Positions 16,574-24,543 of a stretch of DNA of 64,000 nt are shown piece by piece (the first letter of the stretch is position 1; every line of letters starts with the position of its first letter). This stretch comes from CAJMGO01 sp900557305 (lineage in GTDB: Bacteria; Bacillota_I; Bacilli_A; RF39; UBA660). The notes under the pieces were generated by a model, which was given only the letters and a program-made list of their open reading frames with translations, had not been told where the DNA came from and did not search any database. A program made the translations under genes and the position numbers. The stretch spans positions 6,258-70,257 of the forward strand of contig CAJMGO010000007.1 in NCBI GenBank assembly GCA_905212975.1. Reading direction: 5' to 3'.

Positions 16574-17323
16574 ATGTTTTGTACAAAATGTGGTACTAAG
16601 AATAATGATGGTGCAAAATTTTGCATTAAATGTGGAGAAAGATTTAATATGGTTGTTTCAAATAAAAAGAAAGATAAAGAAAATTTATTTGTTAGTTATT
16701 TTAAAAACTTATTTAAATTTGTGACTAAACCAGCAACGTTTTTAAATGAAAAGAATAAGCTAGAAGATACAGGAAAATCATTTGTATATGCTGGAATAAG
16801 TACAGGAATGATGGTTGTTGTTAATATTTTAATTAAACTTATATATGCGGGTATATATTCTGTAAAATTAAGTACAGCATTATATAAAGTAAATTTTGTT
16901 AAATATTTAAGTTTTCCTAAATTGATATTTTTAAATTTAAGTATATATGCTGCTATGATATTTGGTATTGCTGGAATTTTGACATTAGCAGGAGTAATTA
17001 TAAAGAAAAAAGTTAAGTATACTAAAATGCTTAGTTTAGTTTCTTTAGCAATTATACCTTATGCTATAGGTGCTATAATTTTTTATACATTGTTCTCGAC
17101 ATTTAGTACTTTTTTAGCTTTATTTGCTGGAGCAATTGGATTAATTTATACATTAATATTATTAGTATCTATGATTAATAAAGAATTTGAATTAAAGGAT
17201 AATAAAAAAATATATGTTAATGCAATAATATTTATTGTTTTATCTTTTTTCATTATTTTATATGTATATCTTGTATTGTATAAAGGCGTAAGCATTACAT
17301 ACAAATCTGATTTAAAAGCTTAA
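16574..17323 (+). CDS. zinc-ribbon, Yip1-like polytopic membrane protein
   Basis: 249 residues from ATG 16574 (GAGGAGGAA upstream). An N-terminal zinc ribbon, CTKCGTKNNDGAKFCIKCG (residues 3-21), precedes a charged linker and about five hydrophobic segments from residue 70 onward, in a Yip1-like arrangement. Such proteins are common single genes in Firmicutes; the function is not established. It is a single-gene unit with its own promoter and terminator. The zinc ribbon resembles that of the protein at 19744. Confidence 0.7.
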   Translation: MFCTKCGTKNNDGAKFCIKCGERFNMVVSNKKKDKENLFVSYFKNLFKFVTKPATFLNEKNKLEDTGKSFVYAGISTGMMVVVNILIKLIYAGIYSVKLSTALYKVNFVKYLSFPKLIFLNLSIYAAMIFGIAGILTLAGVIIKKKVKYTKMLSLVSLAIIPYAIGAIIFYTLFSTFSTFLALFAGAIGLIYTLILLVSMINKEFELKDNKKIYVNAIIFIVLSFFIILYVYLVLYKGVSITYKSDLKA

Positions 17324-17342
17324 AAATATTTAAAATTATTTG

Positions 17343-17369
17343 AATAAGGCATGTAAAGCCTTATTTTTT
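17343..17369 (+). terminator. terminator of the zinc-ribbon membrane protein
   Basis: AATAAGGC/GCCTTATT stem with a 7-base loop and a T run. Confidence 0.75.
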
Positions 17370-17391
17370 AATGGCTAAACGTTAAAAATTG

Positions 17392-17420
17392 TTGCATATT
17401 ATGTAATTTAGTGATACAAT
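17392..17420 (+). promoter_or_regulatory. promoter of rpsU
   Basis: TTGCAT, 17 bp, TACAAT, about 30 bases before rpsU. Confidence 0.6.
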
Positions 17421-17452
17421 ACGAATAGTGTCGAAGAAGGGAGGGATTATCG

Positions 17453-17659
17453 ATGGCTACAGTAGTTGTTAAAAACGGAAATGTAGATAGTGCCTTAAGA
17501 ATTTTAAAACAAAGAAATGCAAAAGATGGTCACTCTAAAAAAATACGTGAAAGACAAGAAGGTTTCTTAAAACCAGGTGTAAAAAGAAGATTAGAAAAAG
17601 CTGAGAATACAAAAAACAGTAGAAAAAGAAATAGAGAAAAAAATAGAGAAAGATATTAA
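17453..17659 (+). CDS. rpsU: 30S ribosomal protein S21
   Basis: 68 residues, slightly longer than the usual 57-58. The N-terminus MATVVVKNGNVDSALRILK and the arginine/lysine-rich C-terminus (KPGVKRRLEKAE...RKRNREKNRERY) are typical; the extra residues are in the basic tail. S21 assists initiation on the small subunit. It is followed by yqeY, the usual neighbour in Firmicutes. Confidence 0.92.
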   Translation: MATVVVKNGNVDSALRILKQRNAKDGHSKKIRERQEGFLKPGVKRRLEKAENTKNSRKRNREKNRERY

Positions 17660-17682
17660 AAGCCATTTAGGCTTTTTATTTT
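17658..17682 (+). terminator. terminator of rpsU
   Basis: AAAAGCC-ATTTA-GGCTTTT followed by ATTTT; weak, so read-through into yqeY is likely. Confidence 0.6.
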
Positions 17683-17696
17683 AAGGAGATGCTAAT

Positions 17697-18140
17697 ATGA
17701 GAGAAAGAATTTTAAATGATATTAAAGAAGCAATGAAAGCTCAAGACAAGGAACTATTGAGTGTAATTCGTATGGTTAAAGGTGCAATGCAACTTGAAGA
17801 GATTAACTTAAAAAGAGAATTAAATGATGATGAAGTAATATCAGTTATTCAAAAACAAATTAAAACACGAAAAGAATCAATTGAGGAATTTAAAAAAGCT
17901 AATAGAACTGATTTAGTTGAAAAAACTTCAAAAGAAGTTGAAATTTTAAATAAATATATGCCTGAACAGTTATCAGTTGAAGAGGTTAATAAAATAATTG
18001 ATGAAGCTTTTGAATTAATTAAGCCAACAAGTATGAAGGATATGGGAAAAATAATGTCAGAAATTAATCCAAAAATTAAAGGTAAAGCTGATATGTCTTA
18101 TGTTAGTTCTACAATAAAAGAAAAATTAAATAATATGTAA
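17697..18140 (+). CDS. yqeY: GatB/YqeY domain protein
   Basis: 147 residues, the usual length. Visible family features: IKEAMKAQDKELLSVIRMVKGAM, KRELNDDEVI, KQIKTRKESIEEFKKA and the C-terminal tail domain GKIMSEINPKIKGKADMS, which resembles the tRNA-binding tail of GatB. The function is unproven; a tRNA-related role is assumed. AAGGAG precedes ATG 17697. Confidence 0.93.
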   Translation: MRERILNDIKEAMKAQDKELLSVIRMVKGAMQLEEINLKRELNDDEVISVIQKQIKTRKESIEEFKKANRTDLVEKTSKEVEILNKYMPEQLSVEEVNKIIDEAFELIKPTSMKDMGKIMSEINPKIKGKADMSYVSSTIKEKLNNM

Positions 18141-18141
18141 A

Positions 18142-18171
18142 AAACGACATGATATTCATGTTGTTTTTTTT
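18142..18171 (+). terminator. terminator of yqeY
   Basis: AAACGACATGA/TCATGTTGTTT (one G-U pair) with a run of Ts. Confidence 0.75.
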
Positions 18172-18192
18172 ATAATCATACTTGGTGATATT

Positions 18193-18981
18193 ATGAAACT
18201 ATATCTTGATTTGTTATTTTTTTTGAATTTTAGTTTTGATTCTATTTTATTGTTTGCTACTTCATATATATTAAAGAGAAATACCTCTATAAAAAGGATT
18301 TTACTTGGTGGTATAGTAGGTGGATTGAGTATATTTATTCTATTTTTTAGAATGAATTCTATTATGTTATTTTTTATTAAAATATTTATTAGCATATTAA
18401 TGTGTTTAACTTCTTTTTCATATAAGAATTTGAAATATACATTAAAAAATTTAATTTTCTTATATATGACAAGTATATTTTTAGGAGGGGCTCTATATCT
18501 TTTAAATATAAAATTTTCATATAAACAGAAAGGTTTGATTTTTTATCACAATCCTTTTTCTATAAATTGGATAGTTTTAATCATAATTACTCCTATAATT
18601 ATATATATTTATATAAAGCAATTAAAATCTTTAAAAAGTGATTACTCTAATTATTATAAAGTTGAGCTTGTTCTTAAAAATAAACTTAAATTAAAATATA
18701 TAGGATTTTTAGATACAGGTAATAAACTAAAGGATCCATACTTAAATAGATCTATAATAATTGTTGATGAGACTAAATTAAAAAATCTTACAATTGATAA
18801 TTATTTGTTTGTACCAATAAATACAGTTTCAGGAAAAAGCTATATAAAATGTATTCCTATAAAAGAAATTTATATAAATAATAAAAGAGTAAATAAAAAA
18901 GTTTTGCTTGGAATCAGTAAAAAGAAAATAAATATGGATGGTATTGATTGTATTTTGAATTCAAAAATATTGGAGGGATAA
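18193..18981 (+). CDS. spoIIGA: sigma-E processing aspartic protease SpoIIGA
   Basis: 262 residues. The N-terminal half has five hydrophobic segments (residues 5-145); the C-terminal half is the cytoplasmic protease domain with the catalytic motif IGFLDTGNKLKDP (Asp in DTGN). SpoIIGA sits in the septum of the mother cell and cleaves the pro-sequence from sigma-E. GGTGATATT precedes ATG 18193. It lies one base before sigE, the conserved pair, which strongly supports the assignment and a sporulation programme. Confidence 0.9.
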   Translation: MKLYLDLLFFLNFSFDSILLFATSYILKRNTSIKRILLGGIVGGLSIFILFFRMNSIMLFFIKIFISILMCLTSFSYKNLKYTLKNLIFLYMTSIFLGGALYLLNIKFSYKQKGLIFYHNPFSINWIVLIIITPIIIYIYIKQLKSLKSDYSNYYKVELVLKNKLKLKYIGFLDTGNKLKDPYLNRSIIIVDETKLKNLTIDNYLFVPINTVSGKSYIKCIPIKEIYINNKRVNKKVLLGISKKKINMDGIDCILNSKILEG

Positions 18982-18982
18982 T

Positions 18983-19666
18983 ATGTTAAAAAAAATAATT
19001 AATTGGATATTAAGTGTATTTGATAATAATATTTATTTTGTTGGAGCTGTAGATAAGTTGCCACCACCACTTTCAAAAGAAGAAGAAACTCGCCTTGTAC
19101 TGTTAAGTCAGGATGGAGATTTGATGGCTAGAAATAAACTAATAGAACATAATTTACGACTTGTTGTATTTTTATCTAAAAAATATGAAAATACCGGCTT
19201 AGAATTAGAGGATTTAGTTAGTATAGGCACTCTTGGTCTTATTAAAGCTGTAAAGACATATAGACTTGATAAAAATATTAAATTAGCAACATATGCATCT
19301 AGGTGTATAGAAAATGAGATATTAATGGATTTAAGAAAAAATAAAAAAAGAAGAAGTGAAATAAGCTTGGAGGATAGTTTAAGTTATGACTCTGAAGGAA
19401 ATGAATTAAGACTAGAAGATATTTTAGGTACTGAAGATGATATTGTTACTAAAAATATTGAACAAGAACAAGAAAAAAAATTATTGATAAAAGAGATAAA
19501 TGATTTGAATGAAAGAGATAGAAAAATAATGATAATGAGATATGGTTTATTTAATACAAAAGAAGTTACACAAAAAGATGTAGCTGAAATGCTTGGAATA
19601 AGTCAATCTTATATTTCTAGAATAGAAAAAAAAGTTATAAAAAAACTAAAAGAGGTTATAAAATAA
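18983..19666 (+). CDS. sigE: RNA polymerase sporulation sigma factor SigE
   Basis: 227 residues. An N-terminal extension of about 25 residues with a hydrophobic stretch (the pro-sequence expected for membrane-tethered pro-sigma-E) precedes region 2 (NLRLVVFLSKKYENTGLELEDL, SIGTLGLIKAVKTY, LATYASRCIENEILM) and region 4 (TQKDVAEMLGISQSYISRIEKK). It directs early mother-cell gene expression after SpoIIGA cleavage. In Bacillus, sigG follows; here it does not. Confidence 0.92.
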   Translation: MLKKIINWILSVFDNNIYFVGAVDKLPPPLSKEEETRLVLLSQDGDLMARNKLIEHNLRLVVFLSKKYENTGLELEDLVSIGTLGLIKAVKTYRLDKNIKLATYASRCIENEILMDLRKNKKRRSEISLEDSLSYDSEGNELRLEDILGTEDDIVTKNIEQEQEKKLLIKEINDLNERDRKIMIMRYGLFNTKEVTQKDVAEMLGISQSYISRIEKKVIKKLKEVIK

Positions 19667-19686
19667 TCTTTTTTTCTTTTTTTGTA

Positions 19687-19715
19687 TTGAATTGAATTGA
19701 AAAAAATGTTATATT
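19687..19715 (+). promoter_or_regulatory. promoter of the zinc-ribbon surface protein
   Basis: TTGAAT, 17 bp, TATATT. The -35 lies in a short direct repeat (TTGAA three times). Confidence 0.5.
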
Positions 19716-19743
19716 ATTGATGAAAAATAGGAGGATTTGAAAT

Positions 19744-20826
19744 ATGAAATGTTTAAAATGTGGTATGGAAAACAAAGAAGAAAGCAAATTTTGTTTAAAT
19801 TGCGGTAATAATTTGGAACAACAATCTCAACAACAAAATATGCAACAACCTGTACAACCACAACAAATGGTAAATCAACCAATGTATACTCAACCAGCAT
19901 ATAATCAACAACCTAAGAAAAGTAATAAAGGATTAATAATAGGATTATCAGTAGGTGGTGGAGTTTTATTATTAATAATAATTGTTGTAGTGATTGTATT
20001 TAATTTTATTCATGGCACAAAGAAAGCTTTGGATAATATTGAAGTAGATGATAATATAACAATTAATGGTAATAATGATAAAAAAGATACTAAAAATGAT
20101 ACTAAAAATGATAAAAAAACATCTGCTTATTCTATAGGAGATCCAGTTACTTTAGTAGATGGAAGTAAATGGCATGTATTAGAATATGATGGTAAAGATA
20201 ACATTACATTAATGCTAGATGAATTAGTAGTCGAAGAAACTGGATACGGTAAAAGTGCAGCTGCTGAAGATCAAAAATATGAGAATTCTTTAGTAAAAGA
20301 CTACTTAGAAAATACATATAAACCAAAACTTGAAAAATCACTAAAAGAAAATGGAGGAACAGTTAAAAATTTAACTGTAAGAACTTTAAAAGCTGAGGAA
20401 TTTGTTGAAAAAAGTGGTGAAAGCTGGGGTGAAAAATGTTACTTTGATGTAACAGCTTTTGGATCCATACGATACTATATTGAAAATGGAAAATTTAAAG
20501 AATATTATGTATATGAGGGATCAAAAAAATTAACAGATCAGGATAAATTTGTTTCAACACTTGCATTAACTGGAAATTTTTGGACAATGTCTAATATTGA
20601 TGAAAGAACAAATGATGATTGTGAAGTAGCCTCAGAGAACCATGGAGCATACTATATTAAAATTTCAAGTACTGAATATGATGGTAATTCATTTTGGTCT
20701 GATGCAAGATTATCAATAGATTGGGAAGCTTATTATACATCTAGTGGTGGTAAGGTTGGAAATAGTGGTACTTCTGCAGGTATTCGCCCTGTTATAGAAA
20801 CGTCTATTAAAAATATTAAGAAATAA
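19744..20826 (+). CDS. zinc-ribbon, single-pass protein with DUF6273-like extracellular domain
   Basis: 360 residues. N-terminal zinc ribbon CLKCGMENKEESKFCLNCG (residues 3-21), a Gln/Pro-rich linker (residues 25-55), one membrane helix (about 64-87), a Lys/Asp/Asn-rich spacer and a C-terminal extracellular domain beginning YSIGDPVTLVDGSKWHVLE and ending in the GTSAGIRPVI motif found in DUF6273-type domains. The topology is cytoplasmic ribbon and external domain. The function is unknown. AGGAGG precedes ATG 19744; single-gene unit. Confidence 0.7.
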   Translation: MKCLKCGMENKEESKFCLNCGNNLEQQSQQQNMQQPVQPQQMVNQPMYTQPAYNQQPKKSNKGLIIGLSVGGGVLLLIIIVVVIVFNFIHGTKKALDNIEVDDNITINGNNDKKDTKNDTKNDKKTSAYSIGDPVTLVDGSKWHVLEYDGKDNITLMLDELVVEETGYGKSAAAEDQKYENSLVKDYLENTYKPKLEKSLKENGGTVKNLTVRTLKAEEFVEKSGESWGEKCYFDVTAFGSIRYYIENGKFKEYYVYEGSKKLTDQDKFVSTLALTGNFWTMSNIDERTNDDCEVASENHGAYYIKISSTEYDGNSFWSDARLSIDWEAYYTSSGGKVGNSGTSAGIRPVIETSIKNIKK

Positions 20827-20851
20827 GTTATTTGAAAAAATAACTTTTTTT
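20825..20851 (+). terminator. terminator of the zinc-ribbon surface protein
   Basis: Stem AAGTTATTT/AAATAACTT, loop GAAA, followed by Ts. Confidence 0.75.
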
Positions 20852-20897
20852 GTATATATAGAATAATTGTACACAATATATAATATATTTAAATGAA

Positions 20898-20924
20898 TTA
20901 GCACTTAACTATTGACAATGCCAA
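20898..20924 (+). promoter_or_regulatory. degenerate second CIRCE-like site
   Basis: TTAGCACTT, 9 bases, CAATGCCAA. The left arm is nearly consensus and the right arm keeps 6 of 9 bases. It covers the -35 box of the hrcA promoter. Confidence 0.4.
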
Positions 20925-20940
20925 AATAATAGCATATAAT
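20912..20940 (+). promoter_or_regulatory. consensus promoter of the hrcA heat-shock operon
   Basis: TTGACA, 17 bp, TATAAT: perfect sigma-A consensus in both boxes. Confidence 0.9.
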
Positions 20941-20944
20941 TATT

Positions 20945-20971
20945 TTAGCACTAGGAAATAGATAGTGCTAA
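20945..20971 (+). promoter_or_regulatory. CIRCE operator (HrcA binding site)
   Basis: Perfect inverted repeat TTAGCACTA - 9 bases - TAGTGCTAA, between the -10 box and hrcA. HrcA binding here represses the operon at normal temperature. Confidence 0.95.
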
Positions 20972-20982
20972 AGAGGTGATTT

Positions 20983-21987
20983 ATGATCAACGAAAGACAA
21001 AGAGAAATTTTAAAACTTATTATTGAAGAATATATTAAAACAGCAAAACCTGTAAGTTCTAAAGCTTTAATGGATACTTTAAATTGTTCGAGTGCAACAA
21101 TAAGAAGTGAAATGAATTATTTAGAAGAAATTGGCTTGCTTGAGAAAACTCATATTTCATCTGGAAGGGTTCCAAGTGAAGAAGGATACAGATATTATGT
21201 AAATAATATAATGGTTCCAAAAGAGTTAAATGGTGATGATATATTAAAACTTCAAACTATTTTTAAAAATAATTCGTTAGTATTAAGTGATGCAATTGTA
21301 AAAAGTCTTGAGATTGTTTCACAACTAACTAATTGTACTCTTATAGCATTAGGTGAGTCTTCAAAGCAAAACAAAGTTAGTAAAGTTGAAGTAATACCTG
21401 TAAATGAGAATAATGTTGTAGCAATTATAGTTACTGATAAGGGACATGTTGAAAATAGAAATGTTTATATAGAAGAAAAAATTTCTCCGTTAGAAATAAA
21501 ACAAACAGTAGATTTAATAAATAAATATGTTGTTGGTACTCCACTTGATGAGGTTAATGCAAAGCTTGAATTTGAAGTTAAACCTGTAATTGGAGAAAAT
21601 GTAAATTACCAAAGAAAATTATTTGATGCTTTTTGTAATTTTGTTAATGATGTCGCACATGATTCTAGTTATAAAGTAACTGGTGCTTCTAATATTTTGA
21701 AGCAGCCTGAATTTGATGATACAAGTAAAATAAGAGATATTTTAAGCAAATTTGAAGATAAAGAATTTATTAAAAGAATTAAAGCTGATAATAATGAGGT
21801 TAGTGTATATATAGGAAGTGAAACAGAATTTGATGATAATGTTTCGATTATAAAAACTAAATATTCTATTGATGGCGAAGAGGGAACTATTGCTTTAATA
21901 GGTCCTACAAGAATGGAATATGATAAAGTTACTACCTTACTTAATTACATAAAAGAAGAAATAGAACATATTGATAATAAGCAATAG
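20983..21987 (+). CDS. hrcA: heat-inducible transcription repressor HrcA
   Basis: 334 residues, normal length. The N-terminal winged helix (RQREILKLIIEEYIKTAKPVSSKAL, SSATIRSEMNYLEE, GLLEKTHISSGRVPSEEGYRYYV) and the C-terminal regulatory domain are intact. It binds CIRCE, two bases of evidence for autoregulation being the perfect site and the degenerate one upstream. AGAGGTGAT precedes ATG 20983. First gene of hrcA-grpE-dnaK-pepF-dnaJ. Confidence 0.96.
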   Translation: MINERQREILKLIIEEYIKTAKPVSSKALMDTLNCSSATIRSEMNYLEEIGLLEKTHISSGRVPSEEGYRYYVNNIMVPKELNGDDILKLQTIFKNNSLVLSDAIVKSLEIVSQLTNCTLIALGESSKQNKVSKVEVIPVNENNVVAIIVTDKGHVENRNVYIEEKISPLEIKQTVDLINKYVVGTPLDEVNAKLEFEVKPVIGENVNYQRKLFDAFCNFVNDVAHDSSYKVTGASNILKQPEFDDTSKIRDILSKFEDKEFIKRIKADNNEVSVYIGSETEFDDNVSIIKTKYSIDGEEGTIALIGPTRMEYDKVTTLLNYIKEEIEHIDNKQ

Positions 21988-21996
21988 GAGGTAAAC

Positions 21997-22644
21997 ATGG
22001 AAGAAAAAGAAAAAAATTGTGCTTGTGAAAAAGATACATGTAAGTGTGAAAATGAATGCAAATGTGATGATAATTGCAATTGCAATAATACATGCAAGTG
22101 CGATGATGAATGTTGTAAAGAGAATTATGAACAACATGAATGTAATAATGGTTGCAGTATAAAAGACCATGAAAAAAAGAAAAAGAAACATGATAAACAT
22201 GAAGATAAATTAAATGAAGCTTTTAATAAAATAAGTGAACTTGAAGATAAACTTTTAAGAGAAAAAGCTGAAAGTGCAAATTATAGAAAAAGAAAAGAAG
22301 AAGAGGTTGCAAAATTACTTAAGTACTCTAGTGAGGATATTGTTAAAGAAATTTTACCAATAGCTGATAATTTTGAAAGAGCACTTAGTATGAGTGAAAA
22401 TCAAGATGATGAATTTTTTAAAGGATTTAAGATGATATATTGTAATCTTATTTCTGTATTAGAAAAGAATCAAGTAAAGGCAATAGATGGCAATAATAAA
22501 CCATTTGATCCAACTTATCATGAAGCTGTTTTAACAGAACATAAAGATGGTGTTAAAGAGGGAATGGTTTTAGAAGTTATGCAAAAAGGTTATCTATTGA
22601 AAGATAAAGTTATTAGACCAGCAATGGTTAAGGTTAGTATTTAG
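21997..22644 (+). CDS. grpE: nucleotide exchange factor GrpE with cysteine-rich N-terminus
   Basis: 215 residues. The C-terminal two thirds is a normal GrpE: the long coiled-coil helix (about 68-110, with KAESANYRKRKEEE), DNFERALS, and the beta domain ending DKVIRPAMVKVSI. It releases ADP from DnaK. The first 53 residues are unusual: 14 cysteines, ten of them as five evenly spaced CxC pairs (8/10, 15/17, 21/23, 27/29, 33/35), followed by a Lys/His-rich stretch. Normal GrpE N-termini are disordered and acidic without cysteines. The extension looks like a metallothionein-type metal site. AGGAGG precedes ATG 21997, so the extension is translated. Confidence 0.93.
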   Translation: MEEKEKNCACEKDTCKCENECKCDDNCNCNNTCKCDDECCKENYEQHECNNGCSIKDHEKKKKKHDKHEDKLNEAFNKISELEDKLLREKAESANYRKRKEEEVAKLLKYSSEDIVKEILPIADNFERALSMSENQDDEFFKGFKMIYCNLISVLEKNQVKAIDGNNKPFDPTYHEAVLTEHKDGVKEGMVLEVMQKGYLLKDKVIRPAMVKVSI

Positions 22645-22659
22645 AAAGGAAATGATAAA

Positions 22660-24486
22660 ATGAGTAAAACAATAGGTATAGATTTAGGTACAACTAATAG
22701 TTGTGTTGCTGTATTTGAGGGAGGTTCAACTACAGTTATAGCTAATCCAGAAGGAGAAAGAACGACTCCATCTGTAGTAGCTTTTAAAAATGGAGAAATG
22801 ACAGTAGGTGCTAAGGCTAAAAGAGGTGCTTTAACAAATCCTGATACAATTTCTTCAATTAAAAGATTAATGGGTACAAATAAAAAAGTAAAAGCTAATG
22901 GAAAGGAATATACTCCAGAAGAAGTATCTGCAATGATTTTAGGAGATTTAAAGAAAACTGCAGAAGCTTATCTTGGAGAAAAAGTTACAAAAGCAGTTAT
23001 TACTGTTCCAGCATATTTTAATGATGCTCAAAGACAAGCAACTAAGAATGCTGGTAAAATTGCAGGATTAGAGGTTGAAAGAATTATTAATGAGCCTACT
23101 GCTGCAGCGCTTGCTTATGGTCTTGATAAACAAGATAAAACTGAACAAATCTTAGTATATGATCTAGGTGGTGGTACATTTGACGTATCAATTCTAGAAA
23201 TTGGTGATGGTGTATTTGAAGTTAAATCTACAAGTGGTAATAACCATTTAGGTGGAGATGATTTCGATAATAGATTAATGGATTATATCGTAGATCAAAT
23301 CAAAAAAGAAGATGGAATTGATTTAAGAGACGATAAGATGGCTATGCAAAGAATTAAAGAAACTGCAGAAAAAGCTAAGAAAGATTTAAGTGGAATGACT
23401 TCTACACAAATTTCACTTCCATTTATAGCTCAAAAAGATGGAGCTCCTGTTAACTTTGAAATGGATATTACAAGAGCTAAATTTGAAGAATTAATTGATG
23501 ATTTACTAGAATCTACTCTAGAGCCAGTAAGAAAAGCTTTAAAGGATGCTAAATTAACTGCTAAAGATATTGATAAAGTATTATTAGTAGGTGGTTCTAC
23601 TCGTATTCCAAAAGTTGTTGATATTGTTAAGAAAGAACTTGGTAAAGAGCCATCAAAAGGAGTAAACCCTGATGAAGTAGTTGCTATGGGTGCTGCTATT
23701 CAAGGTGGTGTATTAACTGGTGATGTTAATGATATAGTATTACTTGATGTAACACCACTTTCACTTGGTATTGAAACACTTGGTGGAGTATGTACTGTAT
23801 TAATTCCAAGAAATACAACAATTCCAACAAGTAAATCTCAAGTATTCTCAACTGCAGCAGATAATCAACCAGCAGTAGATATTCATATCTTACAAGGTGA
23901 AAGACCAATGGCAGCTGATAATAAGACGCTTGGAAACTTCCAATTAACTAATATTCCACCAGCTCCAAGAGGAATTCCACAAATTGAAGTTACATTTGAT
24001 ATAGATGCTAATGGTATTGTAAATGTTAAAGCAAAAGATTTAGGTACTAATAAGGAACAATCTATTACAATTACTGCTTCAACTAATTTATCAGATGACG
24101 AAATTGATCGTATGATGAAAGAAGCTGAAGCTAATAAAGAAGCTGATGAGAAGAGAAAAGAATCAGCTGAAGTTAAAAATGATGCTGAACAAATGATATT
24201 TGCTACTGAAAAATCATTAAAAGATTTAGGTGATAAAGTATCTAGTGAAGATAAAGAAAAAGCTGAAAACCAAATTAAAGAATTAAGAGAAGCTTTAAAT
24301 GGTGATGATATTGAAGCTATTAAAACTAAAAAAGATGCTTTAAGTGAAACTGCTATGGCTTTTGCTACTAAGGTATATGAAGAGGCTGCTAAAGCTCAAC
24401 AAGAAAATAATACTGAAACTGCATCTGAAGACAAAAAAGAAGACAAAAAAGATGATGCAATAGATGCTGAATTTGAAGAAAAATAA
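22660..24486 (+). CDS. dnaK: chaperone DnaK (Hsp70)
   Basis: 608 residues. ATPase domain signatures GIDLGTTNSCVAV, VYDLGGGTFDVSIL and LLVGGSTRIPKV are present, then the linker DVTPLSLGIETLGG and the substrate-binding domain; the C-terminal lid ends in the acidic tail DAIDAEFEEK. It folds proteins together with GrpE and DnaJ. Fifteen bases separate it from grpE. Confidence 0.98.
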   Translation: MSKTIGIDLGTTNSCVAVFEGGSTTVIANPEGERTTPSVVAFKNGEMTVGAKAKRGALTNPDTISSIKRLMGTNKKVKANGKEYTPEEVSAMILGDLKKTAEAYLGEKVTKAVITVPAYFNDAQRQATKNAGKIAGLEVERIINEPTAAALAYGLDKQDKTEQILVYDLGGGTFDVSILEIGDGVFEVKSTSGNNHLGGDDFDNRLMDYIVDQIKKEDGIDLRDDKMAMQRIKETAEKAKKDLSGMTSTQISLPFIAQKDGAPVNFEMDITRAKFEELIDDLLESTLEPVRKALKDAKLTAKDIDKVLLVGGSTRIPKVVDIVKKELGKEPSKGVNPDEVVAMGAAIQGGVLTGDVNDIVLLDVTPLSLGIETLGGVCTVLIPRNTTIPTSKSQVFSTAADNQPAVDIHILQGERPMAADNKTLGNFQLTNIPPAPRGIPQIEVTFDIDANGIVNVKAKDLGTNKEQSITITASTNLSDDEIDRMMKEAEANKEADEKRKESAEVKNDAEQMIFATEKSLKDLGDKVSSEDKEKAENQIKELREALNGDDIEAIKTKKDALSETAMAFATKVYEEAAKAQQENNTETASEDKKEDKKDDAIDAEFEEK

Positions 24487-24500
24487 TAATTAAGGTAGTG

Positions 24501-24524
24501 AAGTTCTAGTTTTCTAGAACTTTG
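24501..24524 (+). terminator. hairpin between dnaK and pepF
   Basis: Perfect 9-bp stem AAGTTCTAG/CTAGAACTT with TTTT loop, but only TTT follows. Likely a partial terminator or an mRNA-protecting hairpin that keeps dnaK expression above pepF-dnaJ. Confidence 0.55.
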
Positions 24525-24543
24525 CCTTTTATAAAGGAGAAAT

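Noticed and set aside
21937..22200. Minus-strand hydrophobic open frame opposite grpE
   Set aside because: Mirror of the Cys/Lys-rich grpE start; its Phe/Ile-rich product is an artefact of the antisense codons.
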